DNA of 64,000 bases from Algorimicrobium algoritergicola (GCF_008086165.1 NZ_VSKL01000001.1:124001-188000), one strand, 5' to 3'; counted from the stretch's first letter, positions 46,091 through 55,731 are shown. Numbers and translations are program-made. Notes: generated by a model not told the origin, from the sequence alone.

Positions 46091-47677
46091 TTACGAAATC
46101 ACATCATGCGTTTGTTTATTATTAACGAGTCTAGAAATCCCTAACGGATTGTTATTTTTCAAAGCGTCTGGCAATAAATTACTCGGCCAATCTTGATAAC
46201 TAAATGGACGCACCCAACGCTTAATGGAATGAATCCCAACGGCTGTAAAGCGGCTGTCTGTAGATGCTGGATATGGTCCACCATGATTCATGGATGGGCA
46301 AACCTCAACACCTGTTGGCACGCCATTAAAAATGAGTCTTCCTACCCGATTTTGCAGAGCAGAAACCACCTCTGGAAAGTTTTCAATTTCCGCATTGTCA
46401 GCAATTATAGTTCCCGTAAGTTGCCCTTCTAATTTTGTAATAATTGTACGCAATTGCTTGGCATCATCGCAGGCTACAACCATGGAATATGGCCCGAACA
46501 CTTCATGATGTAATGTTGGATTATTTAAGAATGTATCACCAGAAACAGTTGTAACCGTTTGTTTGGCATAATTATCTTTAACCGCTAAATCGTATTCAGC
46601 AACCACTTTTAAATCAGCTTGCGACGTCGCTTTTTTTCGATTTGCTTCATAAGCACCTAAAATATTAGGATGCAGCATACAAGATGGTTCAGTTTTTAGT
46701 ATTTCCTCTGAAAGTGTATCAATAAATGCTGAAAATTTGTCGCCTTTAATTCCTAATAACAAACCTGGATTGGTGCAAAACTGTCCAGTTCCTAATGTAA
46801 TAGAATTCGCATAGGTTTTTGCCCAATCTGATCCTTTTTTATGTAACGCTTTTGGCAAAATTACAACGGGATTAATACTTCCCATTTCGGCAAAAACAGG
46901 AATTGGCTCCTCGCGTTGTGCTGCTAAATCATATAAAGCACGACCACCTTTTATACTACCAGTAAAACCAACGGCTTTTACGCCTGGATGTTTTACGAGT
47001 TCTGAACCAACTTCAATACCACTACTATTTAAGTTTGAAAAAACACCTTCTGGCATTCCCGTTTTTTTAGCTGCTTTTACAATAGCCGAAGCTACCAATT
47101 CGCCTGTCCCAGCGTGCATAGGATGCGATTTTACAATTACAGGACAACCAGCAGCCAATGCTGCAGCCGTATCTCCTCCAGCTGTGGAATAGGCTAACGG
47201 AAAATTACTAGCACCAAAAACAACAACAGGACCTAACGGAATTAGCATTTTTCGGATATCTGATTTTGGCATCGGTTCCCGATTGGGTTGAGCCGTATCT
47301 ATGCTCGCTTCTACCCAAGAACCTGTATTTAATAAATCGGCAAACACCCGCAACTGACCAACGGTTCGTCCGCGTTCACCTTTGGCACGACCTTCGGGCA
47401 ATCCCGTTTCCGAACAGTAGGTATTTATAAGTTGCATATCAAGTGCTAGAATTTCATCTGCAATAGCGTTTAAAAATGTTGATTTTTTTACTCCTGACAT
47501 ATTTTTATAGGTCAGAAATGCGCTGCTCGCTAATTCTACTGCTTGATTTATTTCATCTGAAGTTGCTTCCGTAAAAACAGCATCAGTTGCCATATTAGTT
47601 TGTGGATTGAACGTTTTATACGTTTTATTTCCGCTGGCTAATACGTGATATCCAATATAATTTTTTCCTGTAATCAT
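46091..47677 (-). CDS. Aldehyde dehydrogenase, probable 2-oxoglutarate semialdehyde dehydrogenase
   Basis: A 528-residue NAD(P)-dependent aldehyde dehydrogenase. Catalytic residues are Cys301 (GTGQFCTNPGLLLG) and Glu264 (VFAEMGSINP); the nucleotide-binding segment is VGFTGSIKGGRAL. The group resembles NADP-type ketoglutarate semialdehyde dehydrogenases rather than proline enzymes. In the cluster it would oxidise the semialdehyde made by the deaminase to 2-oxoglutarate. It lies 10 bp after the CsaA gene. Confidence 0.88.
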   Translation of the reverse strand: MITGKNYIGYHVLASGNKTYKTFNPQTNMATDAVFTEATSDEINQAVELASSAFLTYKNMSGVKKSTFLNAIADEILALDMQLINTYCSETGLPEGRAKGERGRTVGQLRVFADLLNTGSWVEASIDTAQPNREPMPKSDIRKMLIPLGPVVVFGASNFPLAYSTAGGDTAAALAAGCPVIVKSHPMHAGTGELVASAIVKAAKKTGMPEGVFSNLNSSGIEVGSELVKHPGVKAVGFTGSIKGGRALYDLAAQREEPIPVFAEMGSINPVVILPKALHKKGSDWAKTYANSITLGTGQFCTNPGLLLGIKGDKFSAFIDTLSEEILKTEPSCMLHPNILGAYEANRKKATSQADLKVVAEYDLAVKDNYAKQTVTTVSGDTFLNNPTLHHEVFGPYSMVVACDDAKQLRTIITKLEGQLTGTIIADNAEIENFPEVVSALQNRVGRLIFNGVPTGVEVCPSMNHGGPYPASTDSRFTAVGIHSIKRWVRPFSYQDWPSNLLPDALKNNNPLGISRLVNNKQTHDVIS

Positions 47678-47687
47678 CTGTTTTGTA

Positions 47688-48026
47688 TTAAGCTATTTTT
47701 GTTCCGTTTGGCATCATGCGTTCTAATTGCAGTAACACCACATCTTTGTTTTCTCCTAAACCTCCTAGAATTAAACATTCACTCATCATATTGGCAATTT
47801 GTTTCGGTGGAAAATTAACAACCGCTATAACTTGCTTTCCAATAAGACTTTTTGCATCATAAAGGTTGGTGATTTGAGCGGATGTTTTTAGTTTGCCTAA
47901 AGGGCCAAAATCAACAAGCAATTTATAAGCAGGATTTTTAACTTCTTTAAAAATTTCGGCTGAAACAATTGTTCCAACCCGCATATCTACTTTGGAAAAT
48001 TCATCCCATGTTAACGTGTTTTTCAT
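47688..48026 (-). CDS. csaA: CsaA-like tRNA-binding protein
   Basis: A 112-residue OB-fold protein of the EMAP-II/tRNA-binding type: FSKVDMRVGTIVSAEIFKE, KLLVDFGPLGKLKTSAQIT, and NFPPKQIANMMSECLILGG. CsaA has chaperone-like or tRNA-binding roles in other bacteria. Its start shares one base with the end of the deaminase gene and it is flanked by hydroxyproline genes on both sides, so it is co-transcribed with a catabolic pathway to which it has no obvious link. Confidence 0.85.
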   Translation of the reverse strand: MKNTLTWDEFSKVDMRVGTIVSAEIFKEVKNPAYKLLVDFGPLGKLKTSAQITNLYDAKSLIGKQVIAVVNFPPKQIANMMSECLILGGLGENKDVVLLQLERMMPNGTKIA

Positions 48027-48940
48027 TATAAGTTTTTATAATCTGGTAATACTGGTCTATTTTTTAAACTGGTTTCAATAACATGCTTAACATAGTCACG
48101 TTCCGCACCTTCCAATTTTAATCTAGGTTGACGCACATTTTCAGTACCAATTCCTGTATAAACTTCCGCCAGTTTTATGTTTTGTACTAATTTAGGATTT
48201 ATATCCAATTCTAACAAGGGCATGAACCAACGATACAAATCAATGGCCTCTTGAATCCGACCTGCTTTTTGAAGCTCATAAATAGCAACGGTTTCAGCTG
48301 GAAAAGCACACACGAGTCCCGCAATCCAACCATCGGCTCCCATGAGCAGGCTTTCCAAGGCAATCGTATCAACACCTGTCATAATTTTCAATCGGTTACC
48401 AAAGGCATTTTTAATTCGGGTAACGTTTGTTATATCACGCGTGGATTCTTTTACCGCTTCTATGTTATCAAATTTTAATAATTCATCAAACATTTCAAGG
48501 GTAATTTCAATTTTATAATCTACCGGATTGTTATAGACCATTATGGGTAAAGACGAATTTCTTGCAACTGCCTTAAAATATTCAACAGTTTCTTTATCGC
48601 CAGATTTATAGCGCATTGGCGGCAACATCATCAATCCTTTTGCGCCATCAATTTCAGCTTTTTGAGCAGCTTCAATAGCTGCTTTGGTAGTTTGCTCCGC
48701 AATATTAATGAGCACTGGAACTTTTCCTTTTACCAGGTCCACAGTGGTGGTTGTGAGCATTCTTTTTTCGTTATCTAGTAATGTACTAGCTTCACCCAAA
48801 GTGCCACCTAATACTATGCCGTGAACGCCTGCTTCTAATTGTGCTTTAATGTTAATTTCGAAGGCTTTTAAATCCAATTCATCATCATCTGTGAACTTCG
48901 TTGTAACTGCTGGCATAATACCTTTCCATTGAATTCTCAT
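48026..48940 (-). CDS. DHDPS-family deaminase, probable pyrroline-4-hydroxy-2-carboxylate deaminase
   Basis: A 304-residue TIM-barrel lyase of the dihydrodipicolinate synthase family. The Schiff-base lysine is Lys164 (EAVKEST) and the helper Tyr is Tyr136 (MVYNNPVDY). The GTLGE segment (46-50) stands where DapA has GTTGE, an altered substrate pocket. The context makes it the hydroxyproline-pathway deaminase producing 2-oxoglutarate semialdehyde. It is the first gene of the minus-strand cluster, divergent from the AraC gene. Confidence 0.85.
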   Translation of the reverse strand: MRIQWKGIMPAVTTKFTDDDELDLKAFEINIKAQLEAGVHGIVLGGTLGEASTLLDNEKRMLTTTTVDLVKGKVPVLINIAEQTTKAAIEAAQKAEIDGAKGLMMLPPMRYKSGDKETVEYFKAVARNSSLPIMVYNNPVDYKIEITLEMFDELLKFDNIEAVKESTRDITNVTRIKNAFGNRLKIMTGVDTIALESLLMGADGWIAGLVCAFPAETVAIYELQKAGRIQEAIDLYRWFMPLLELDINPKLVQNIKLAEVYTGIGTENVRQPRLKLEGAERDYVKHVIETSLKNRPVLPDYKNL

Positions 48941-49099
48941 AATTTATAACTTTTAGTAAGCTAAAATTAGTTCAATGAAGGTTACCTTTTTTATCTAAAT
49001 TTATCCAAAATATATACAATATTATCCTAATTTATATTTTTGAGCTAACTTACGAATAGTATTTGCTTATTTTTGTATTTCAGAACATTTGAATAAATC

Positions 49100-49948
49100 A
49101 TGAAAGTACTCCCATTTAAAATTCCAAAACCAGAACAAGACACTCTTATTTATCAAGAGGATTTTGAAACAAGCTTTTATGATAAACTGCATCAACACGA
49201 AGAAATACAATTCAGTATTATTTTGGAAGGCGAAGGCACGTTGATTGTTGGTGACACGGTTAATTTCTATTCTAAAAACGACATTTTAATTCTAGATAGT
49301 AATATGCCGCATGTGTTTAAAAGTGATGTAAAAGCTTCCGAACACTCACGAATGCTATCATTATTTTTCACCAAGGATTCGTTTGGTACTGATTTTTTTG
49401 ACTTGGAAGAATTACTTGAATTACAGAAATTTTTCAAGCGTTCCAAACATGGATTTAAAGTAACATCTCATAAAAAAATCCTAAAAGAATTATTCTTGAA
49501 GCTTGAAGCATCTAGTAAATTAGAACGTTTTATGATTTTACTACAATTGATGAAAATTGCTTCACAAGCTAACTACGAGAGTTTATCTTCCTTTATATAT
49601 GATAAAAAATATTCGGATAATGAAGGGAAGCGCATGCGTGATGTTTTAGCATTTACCATGAATCAATATACAACCGACATTACACTTGATGCTGTTGCAG
49701 AAGTGTCTAACATGACGAAAAACGCTTTTTGTAAATATTTTAAAAAGCGTACCAATAAAACCTATTTTCAGTTTTTAAATGAATTGCGTATTGAAAACGC
49801 GTGTAAACTTATACAGACTCAAACGGATAGTTCCATTTCTGAAATTGCCTACCAATCTGGTTTTAATAATATATCGAACTTTAACCGACAGTTTAAAATA
49901 ATTAAAGGGAAGTCACCCAATAATTATCGGAAAAATCCGAATTCATAG
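49100..49948 (+). CDS. AraC-family regulator, probable hydroxyproline regulator
   Basis: A 282-residue AraC protein with an N-terminal cupin domain (HQHEEIQFSIILEGEGTLIVG, DILILDSNMPHVFKS) and two C-terminal helix-turn-helix motifs (ITLDAVAEVSNMTKNAFCKYF and SISEIAYQSGFNNISNFNRQF, about 195-270). It is transcribed divergently from the hydroxyproline cluster, 159 bp away. A TATTTTTG element at 49068-49075 may be its -7 box. Confidence 0.88.
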   Translation: MKVLPFKIPKPEQDTLIYQEDFETSFYDKLHQHEEIQFSIILEGEGTLIVGDTVNFYSKNDILILDSNMPHVFKSDVKASEHSRMLSLFFTKDSFGTDFFDLEELLELQKFFKRSKHGFKVTSHKKILKELFLKLEASSKLERFMILLQLMKIASQANYESLSSFIYDKKYSDNEGKRMRDVLAFTMNQYTTDITLDAVAEVSNMTKNAFCKYFKKRTNKTYFQFLNELRIENACKLIQTQTDSSISEIAYQSGFNNISNFNRQFKIIKGKSPNNYRKNPNS

Positions 49949-49983
49949 GTTTCGAAAAAGAGAGAAAATGCCTTAATTACATA

Positions 49984-50562
49984 TTATGTTTTCTTGACAT
50001 ATTTGGTAATAATCACTATTTGCTGACCATCAACTTTACCTTCAATAAATTCGGCATTTTCATGATCTAAACGAATATTTCTAACAGCCGAACCTTGTTT
50101 GGCAACCATACTAGAACCCTTCACTTTTAAATCTTTTATCAACACAACAGAATCACCATTGTCTAGAATAACGCCATTTACATCACGATGAATAATTTTA
50201 TTGGCTTCATCTTCATGTTCACCTGTAGCACGAGCTAATGCTAAAGCGTCATCATCCAAATACATCATTTCCAATAAATCTTTTGGCCAACCCTCACTTC
50301 GTAAGCGTTGTAGCATACGCCAAGCCATAATTTGAACCGCAACATGCTCACTCCACATACTATCATTTAAACAACGCCAATGATTGGGATCCATGTCTGT
50401 ATTTTCTTCAATTTGATCCAAACAGGTTTTACAAACCAAAACATCATTGGCCACGTTTTCATTTAAAGATGGTGGAATGGTATATTGTTTTAAGTCGTCA
50501 GTGGATGTACATAATTCGCAAGTATTATTACTGCGTTCTTGAATCATTTGTAATACGCTCAT
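49984..50562 (-). CDS. PhnA-family zinc-ribbon protein
   Basis: A 192-residue protein. The N-terminal zinc ribbon has two Cys pairs (NTCELCTSTDDL and VCKTCLDQI). The C-terminal PhnA domain has VNGVILDNGDSVVLIKDLKVKG, followed by VAKQGSAVRNIRL. Despite the old name the family has no proven role in phosphonate use. The protein is longer than the short E. coli form because of a helical middle part (50-115). Confidence 0.85.
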   Translation of the reverse strand: MSVLQMIQERSNNTCELCTSTDDLKQYTIPPSLNENVANDVLVCKTCLDQIEENTDMDPNHWRCLNDSMWSEHVAVQIMAWRMLQRLRSEGWPKDLLEMMYLDDDALALARATGEHEDEANKIIHRDVNGVILDNGDSVVLIKDLKVKGSSMVAKQGSAVRNIRLDHENAEFIEGKVDGQQIVIITKYVKKT

Positions 50563-50619
50563 GGTGCTTTTTATTGAAGATTAATATAGGTGCTTTACAG
50601 GTTGCAAACATACTGCTTT

Positions 50620-50982
50620 TTACTGAAGTGTTTCGCGGATTTTTTTGGGTAAGGATTTTACAATTAAATCATAGGAATCGTCTATCAATTGCTTTACAAA
50701 CGGGATTGTTAATTCGCCTTTATACAAACTCATGGTATTCCAATGTTTTTTACTCATGTGATAACCAGGTTCTACACTTTCATAATTTGCGCGTAATTCC
50801 AAGGCATATTCAGGATCACATTTAAGGTTGATAGTGGCTTCATTTTTCTCCCAGTTTTTTAAGGAGGTTAGTAGAAACATTTTATTGCCAACTTTAAAGA
50901 CTAGAACATCTTCATCAAACGGGAAATGTTCCGTAACCCCATTTTTGGTTAAGCAATAATCACGAAGTTGTTCTATATTCAC
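50620..50982 (-). CDS. MmcQ/YjbR family protein
   Basis: A 120-residue protein covering the whole YjbR domain: LRDYCLTKNGVTEHFPFDED, LVFKVGNKMFLL, INLKCDPEYALELR, and GYHMSKKHWNTM with the family histidine. The fold is DNA-binding-like, but the function is unknown. It starts 3 bp after the DUF4230 gene ends, suggesting a shared transcript. Confidence 0.9.
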   Translation of the reverse strand: MNIEQLRDYCLTKNGVTEHFPFDEDVLVFKVGNKMFLLTSLKNWEKNEATINLKCDPEYALELRANYESVEPGYHMSKKHWNTMSLYKGELTIPFVKQLIDDSYDLIVKSLPKKIRETLQ

Positions 50983-50985
50983 AAG

Positions 50986-51609
50986 TTACTTTTTAAGTTC
51001 TTTGGTTTCTTTTGAGTCTTCAATATCAGGTAATTCTATGGCCGAATAGTCTATTTTCCAACCAATAGTCATGACTAAATTTTCAATAAGCGAAATAGCT
51101 TCAACCGCTTCTCGTTGCGCCAATTTAAACAAACCACTTTCAGGAATTTTATCTAAAATATGCTTTTTAGCTTCGGCTTGAAGGCCTGTTAAATCCGATG
51201 CTTGGAACCTATTAAACATACCTTCTTTTTTATCGTAGTAGTCCAAATTGGTTTCAATACTCAATATTTCTGGTTTTGGAAAGTGTTTTAAAATAATGGT
51301 TTTTGTGGCTGTATTGGCTTCTAGTTTGACTTTGGAAAAATCGAAACCTACATGTGCTTTAGCATTAATAACTACTAACGCTTTTTTTCTACCACTTACG
51401 AGACTTAAAAAACGTTCTTTAACATTTTCATAATGGTATATTTCGGCAAAATCCCCTTCAACAGAAATGAATTTACAAACCATTTTTATTTTATCTAGAA
51501 GAATAACAGATTGGGTATTTGTCTGCTGCTTGACCTGCTGACTTCTAAAATAAAAGACGGCAATAAGTGCTATGATGATACCAACTATTAAACCAAAAAG
51601 TATATCCAT
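50986..51609 (-). CDS. DUF4230 membrane-anchored protein
   Basis: A 207-residue protein with an N-terminal membrane anchor (LFGLIVGIIIALIAVFYF) and a soluble domain of the DUF4230 type (VCKFISVEGDFAEIYHYENV, KKALVVINAKAHVGFDFSKV, NLDYYDKKEGMFNRFQASDL). Function unknown; the bulk is probably periplasmic. Confidence 0.8.
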   Translation of the reverse strand: MDILFGLIVGIIIALIAVFYFRSQQVKQQTNTQSVILLDKIKMVCKFISVEGDFAEIYHYENVKERFLSLVSGRKKALVVINAKAHVGFDFSKVKLEANTATKTIILKHFPKPEILSIETNLDYYDKKEGMFNRFQASDLTGLQAEAKKHILDKIPESGLFKLAQREAVEAISLIENLVMTIGWKIDYSAIELPDIEDSKETKELKK

Positions 51610-51641
51610 AATTATGTACGCATTAGTTGTCCGGTTCTAAT

Positions 51642-52388
51642 TTACTCAATTTCGAACAAAATTGGTTTGCTTGGTGTGGCATCATTTTCAAAAGGTGCAA
51701 TTTGAAGATTTAAAAAATACGTGCCATCTGCAACGGTATTTGGCACAAAAATCAATTCGGTAATCGTTGCATCCATACGTTTTCTTCCCGCTGTATTCCA
51801 AAAAGCATGATGTGCCAACAGTTCGCCATCATCTTTTTCTTTATCCACACTTGGCAAATCAATCAGCAAATGTTTCACGCCTTTTTCACGTAAATAAATG
51901 GCCGCTTCTTCTAATAAAAATGGCGGATTGGTATTAGAATATTGATGATTTAATTTTTCGATTGTATTTGGAATAGTCCTCAAAATAACCGCATCACGCT
52001 TTTTATTTCCCAAAGCAAATTGGATCTGTTTTTTGGAAATAAAAAAATCTGTTTTACGTTTTTCTGGAGCAACCGTTATCACTTCCGCTAAAAAGAAAAA
52101 CTGCTTTAAATTCTGATTTACGGAGTGTAGTTTTTTTGTTAAGTGACCAACACATTCCGTGTGTGTGCCGTGCGCATGCGGATTAAAACTAATATTATTG
52201 AAATTAATATCGGCACCTTCTGCAACACTTGCTATCCAATCGCCGTCTTGAACCGGTTCAATTTTAGGTGGATCTTGATACCAGGCGTTCACATTATTTG
52301 CCGAAGCACGCATAGGAATAGAGATGTCTAACGGTTTGGATAAGTCTATTTTATACTTTTTAGAATTGGTTTCTATAGTTGCAATCAT
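51642..52388 (-). CDS. Cyclase-family metal hydrolase (kynurenine formamidase-like)
   Basis: A 248-residue protein of the cyclase family. The metal-binding motif is NPHAHGTHTECVGH (about residues 69-82), the equivalent of the HxGTHxDxPxH signature with Asp-x-Pro replaced. The second part has VKHLLIDLPSVDKEKDDGEL and HHAFWN. No other tryptophan catabolic gene is nearby, so the substrate is uncertain. No signal peptide. Confidence 0.8.
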   Translation of the reverse strand: MIATIETNSKKYKIDLSKPLDISIPMRASANNVNAWYQDPPKIEPVQDGDWIASVAEGADINFNNISFNPHAHGTHTECVGHLTKKLHSVNQNLKQFFFLAEVITVAPEKRKTDFFISKKQIQFALGNKKRDAVILRTIPNTIEKLNHQYSNTNPPFLLEEAAIYLREKGVKHLLIDLPSVDKEKDDGELLAHHAFWNTAGRKRMDATITELIFVPNTVADGTYFLNLQIAPFENDATPSKPILFEIE

Positions 52389-52460
52389 GTGTGTAATTTT
52401 TCTAAATTCAATGTGGTGATAATAAACGTAAAAGTCAGCATAAATGCAACTCTAGAGGGT

Positions 52461-53606
52461 TTAATTTAGCAGAAATAAATCGGACGCAATCCCATCACTT
52501 AAAAACAATCCTTTTTTAGTAACACGTAAGGTATTATCTTTAATATACAGCAACTGATTGCTGATATGTTTTTCAGATTCTTTAAGTAGTAATTCTTTAA
52601 AATGCAATCCAAAATCCTGTTCTATTTTTTCTAATGAAACGCCCCAAATAGTTCGTAAACCTGTCATGATATATTCGTTATATTGATCGGTTTTTGATAG
52701 TTTCTCAATTTCTATTGGTAAATTGTTTTCTGCTAAAGCATTGATGTATTTTGAATTATTTCTAACATTCCAACCACGTTCCTTTCCATTAAACGAATGT
52801 GCTGAAGGTCCAATTCCTAGATACGGTTTCCCTTGCCAATAGGCTGAATTGTTTCGGCTAAAATAATTAGGTTTTCCAAAATTAGAAAGTTCATAATGAA
52901 CAAATCCGTGTTTGGTTAAGGTATCCACCAAGATATGGAATTGTTGTTCTGCCAAGGCATCATCTACATTATCAATAATTCCTTTTTTAATAAAACTAGC
53001 CAAAGCCGTTTTTGGTTCAACCGTTAAGGCGTAACTGGAAATATGTGGCATATTGAAGGCTAATGCGGTTTCAATATTTTCTTGCCATTGTTCGGTTGTA
53101 GAACCTGGAATGCCGTAAATTAAATCGACAGAAATATTATCAAAATATTGAGTTGCCTCTTCCATAGCAATTTTAGCTTCTTCCGAATTGTGGGCGCGAT
53201 TCATCAATTTTAAATCGCTTTCAAAAAAGGATTGAATGCCTATGGATAATCGGTTTATGCCAATGCTTTTGTAATCTTGAAAAACGGTTGTTGATACATC
53301 TTTTGCAGAAATTAAATCGTCTGGATTGGCTTCCAAAGTGATTTCAGGATTATCAGAAACTTCATAATTTTCATAAACGGCATCAATGAGCCCTTTCAAT
53401 TCATCTTTACTTAAAAGACTTGGCGTACCACCTCCAAAATAAATGGTTTCAACTTGGATATTTTTGAATTCGTCCTTTCGCAATTGAAGTTCGGTTACTA
53501 AAGCCTGAAGCAATTCACCTTTCTTTTTAAGCGACGTAGAAAAATGAAAGTCACAATAATGACAAGCTTGTTTGCAAAACGGGATGTGGATGTAGATTCC
53601 GGCCAT
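52461..53606 (-). CDS. hemW: HemW-like radical SAM protein
   Basis: A 381-residue radical SAM protein with the cluster cysteines Cys11, Cys15 and Cys18 (CKQACHYCDFHF), then YFGGGTPSLL and RLSIGIQSF. The C-terminal HemW domain has FSRNNSAYWQGKPYLGIGPSAHSF and YIMTGLRTIWGV. HemW proteins are haem chaperones and are often misnamed coproporphyrinogen dehydrogenase; the genuine HemN usually has an N-terminal extension absent here. Cytoplasmic. Confidence 0.92.
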   Translation of the reverse strand: MAGIYIHIPFCKQACHYCDFHFSTSLKKKGELLQALVTELQLRKDEFKNIQVETIYFGGGTPSLLSKDELKGLIDAVYENYEVSDNPEITLEANPDDLISAKDVSTTVFQDYKSIGINRLSIGIQSFFESDLKLMNRAHNSEEAKIAMEEATQYFDNISVDLIYGIPGSTTEQWQENIETALAFNMPHISSYALTVEPKTALASFIKKGIIDNVDDALAEQQFHILVDTLTKHGFVHYELSNFGKPNYFSRNNSAYWQGKPYLGIGPSAHSFNGKERGWNVRNNSKYINALAENNLPIEIEKLSKTDQYNEYIMTGLRTIWGVSLEKIEQDFGLHFKELLLKESEKHISNQLLYIKDNTLRVTKKGLFLSDGIASDLFLLN

Positions 53607-53687
53607 TTTTTTTAGTTTTCAGTCTCAGTTTTCAGTGGACAGATTTCAGTAAAATTTTAGTTTATTACAAGTGTTGACAATAGAATT

Positions 53688-54503
53688 TTATTTGATTAAA
53701 ATTTTGGTATGTTTGATATTGTGCTTGAGTATTTGTCCTATTCTCATTTCCGTTTCATCAAATAAAATTACTTTATGGTTGCACTGATTAGTTTGAATAA
53801 TTTCAAATATCAAATTATATCCTCGGTTTCTTTTATTTTTGTCAATTATGATACCTTCAATTATGCAGTCAAACTGTGTTTCGTCAGTATAACTTGACCA
53901 AGCGAATAAAGTTGTTCTTTCTGACCCGTCATAACCGAATCTAGTTGCATAAGGAATTCTAATTGTGTCTCCAATTGCTAAATCCTTAAACTGATTTTCA
54001 ATTTCTTTTTTAATTATTTTATCTTGTCGACTAATTTCATCCAATTCTTGTTTTATTAGCACAAATTCTTGTTCAAAACAAGGCTTTTCGGATTTGAAAA
54101 TGCCATTGTTATAAGCTTGCCGATAAAGATTAGGTAATTTGTCAAATCTTTTTTTTCTTAATCTATCAATTTTTTTGCTTGACTTATAATGATAAACAGC
54201 TTCTCCTAATAATATGAACTCAATATAATCGCAATTTTCGTAAAGAGAAATAGTTATTCTCTCACATCCAATACAGGTAAAAGTTAATTCATTTATGTTA
54301 TTAGAAACTAAAACTTCAAAATTTCCATTCAGATCCGTTTCTCCAATTAGCGTGGTGTCATTTTCAAATACTCTTACACCAGGAAATACACCAATATCCT
54401 CATCAATAATTTTCCCTTTTAAAGTTCTTTGAGCATAAATACTCAAGAAATTAAAAAGTATAAATAGGACTAAATAAATATTCTGATGTCTCAAATGATT
54501 CAT
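53688..54503 (-). CDS. Exported protein with CarboxypepD-reg-like domain
   Basis: A 271-residue protein with a signal peptide (NIYLVLFILFNFLSIYA then QR) and an N-terminal carboxypeptidase-regulatory-like beta-sandwich (TLKGKIIDEDIGVFPGVRVFE, LIGETDLNGNFEVLV). The rest (110-271), rich in Lys, Asp and Glu, matches nothing I recognise and includes a basic segment SSKKIDRLRKKRFDKL. There are no TonB-dependent receptor features. It stands between hemW and ruvC without obvious linkage. Confidence 0.6.
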   Translation of the reverse strand: MNHLRHQNIYLVLFILFNFLSIYAQRTLKGKIIDEDIGVFPGVRVFENDTTLIGETDLNGNFEVLVSNNINELTFTCIGCERITISLYENCDYIEFILLGEAVYHYKSSKKIDRLRKKRFDKLPNLYRQAYNNGIFKSEKPCFEQEFVLIKQELDEISRQDKIIKKEIENQFKDLAIGDTIRIPYATRFGYDGSERTTLFAWSSYTDETQFDCIIEGIIIDKNKRNRGYNLIFEIIQTNQCNHKVILFDETEMRIGQILKHNIKHTKILIK

Positions 54504-54535
54504 TTTTAAATTTGTTGACTGCTACTACAAACTTT

Positions 54536-55093
54536 TTACTTCTTCTTAACCCGATCTTCATTCTGTTTGACAAAACTATCCCAACCAGAATAACTTTTTC
54601 CAATTTCTATGCGACCTTCATTATAAAAATGACAAACGGCTGCTGCCAAACCATCCATAGAATCTAAATTTTTAGGTAGCGTTTTTAGCCCTAATAAACT
54701 CTGAAGCATTTTGGCTACTTGTTCTTTGCTAGCATTACCATTCCCCGTAATGGCCATTTTTATTTTTTTTGGGGCATACTCCGTAATTGGAATCTCTCTA
54801 CTTAAGCCAGCTGCCATAGCTACACCTTGCGCACGACCTAACTTGAGCATACTCTGCACATTCTTCCCGAAGAAAGGTGCTTCAATAGCAATTTCGTCTG
54901 GATGATGCGTTTCTATCAACTCAATGGTGCGCTCAAAAATAAGTTTAAGTTTCAGGTAATGATCGCTGTATTTTTTTAAATCCAATTCATTTAACTGCAC
55001 AAAAGACATGGTTTTACCCACCACTTTTATCAGCCCAAAACCCATAATGGTTGTGCCTGGATCAATTCCTAATATAATTTTTTCTTTACTCAT
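54536..55093 (-). CDS. ruvC: Holliday junction resolvase RuvC
   Basis: A 185-residue endonuclease with RNase H fold. Catalytic acidic residues are in ILGIDPGTTIMGFG (Asp11), AIEAPFFGKN and DSMDGLAAAVCHF. It cleaves four-way junctions during recombination. Length is normal with a short basic tail. The preceding membrane protein gene ends on the first base of its start. Confidence 0.93.
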   Translation of the reverse strand: MSKEKIILGIDPGTTIMGFGLIKVVGKTMSFVQLNELDLKKYSDHYLKLKLIFERTIELIETHHPDEIAIEAPFFGKNVQSMLKLGRAQGVAMAAGLSREIPITEYAPKKIKMAITGNGNASKEQVAKMLQSLLGLKTLPKNLDSMDGLAAAVCHFYNEGRIEIGKSYSGWDSFVKQNEDRVKKK

Positions 55094-55731
55094 TAATCAC
55101 AATAATAGCAACCACTTAATGACACTGAAACACCTACTGTTGCTGTAAATAGGTTGCCGTTGAAGGAACCAAATCCATCAGAAACTGGTGAAAATCCGGA
55201 GCTAAATCCGTAAATATATGACGTATCTAGAAACACGGAAAGCGTTCGAGAAATAGTATAATGAAATTCCAAACCAGCCATAGCATTTAAAAACGAGGTG
55301 TTATTTTCAGAATAACCACTCAAGGGTTTTACCATAGAAAATCCCGGACCTGCATGTGCTACAACGCCTAATTGTGCTGGTAAAAAATTAGCTATTGGCG
55401 TTAAATCGTAAACAAACTGAACATTGATTCTTGAATAATTAATTTTAAAATACGGCGAACCTGAATCATAATCCAAACGATTAAATCCGTAATCCAACTT
55501 TACACCATATTGCGGTTTAAACATGCGCTGAACGCCTAATTGAATGGTAGGGAAATTAATAGACTTTCCTTCAAAACCCGTAACAAAACCTCCGGAGTTT
55601 GGACTGTTTAATCCAACAGAAAACTGGGCTTTCCATCGGCTCGCTTCACTTTGAGCAAAACTACTTGCAACCATAAAAAATAAAACCGTTGCCAATCCTA
55701 CTGACTTAATTTGTTTAAAAACTATGTGCAT
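55093..55731 (-). CDS. Outer-membrane beta-barrel protein of unknown function
   Basis: A 212-residue protein with a signal peptide (VGLATVLFFMVASSFAQS) and alternating strands typical of a small eight-stranded barrel (VKLDYGFNRLDYDSG, INVQFVYDLTPIAN, LSVFLDTSYIYGF, LFTATVGVSVSLSG). It ends with CYYCD, an unusual Cys pair for this location. It overlaps ruvC by one base, but there is no plausible functional link. Confidence 0.7.
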   Translation of the reverse strand: MHIVFKQIKSVGLATVLFFMVASSFAQSEASRWKAQFSVGLNSPNSGGFVTGFEGKSINFPTIQLGVQRMFKPQYGVKLDYGFNRLDYDSGSPYFKINYSRINVQFVYDLTPIANFLPAQLGVVAHAGPGFSMVKPLSGYSENNTSFLNAMAGLEFHYTISRTLSVFLDTSYIYGFSSGFSPVSDGFGSFNGNLFTATVGVSVSLSGCYYCD

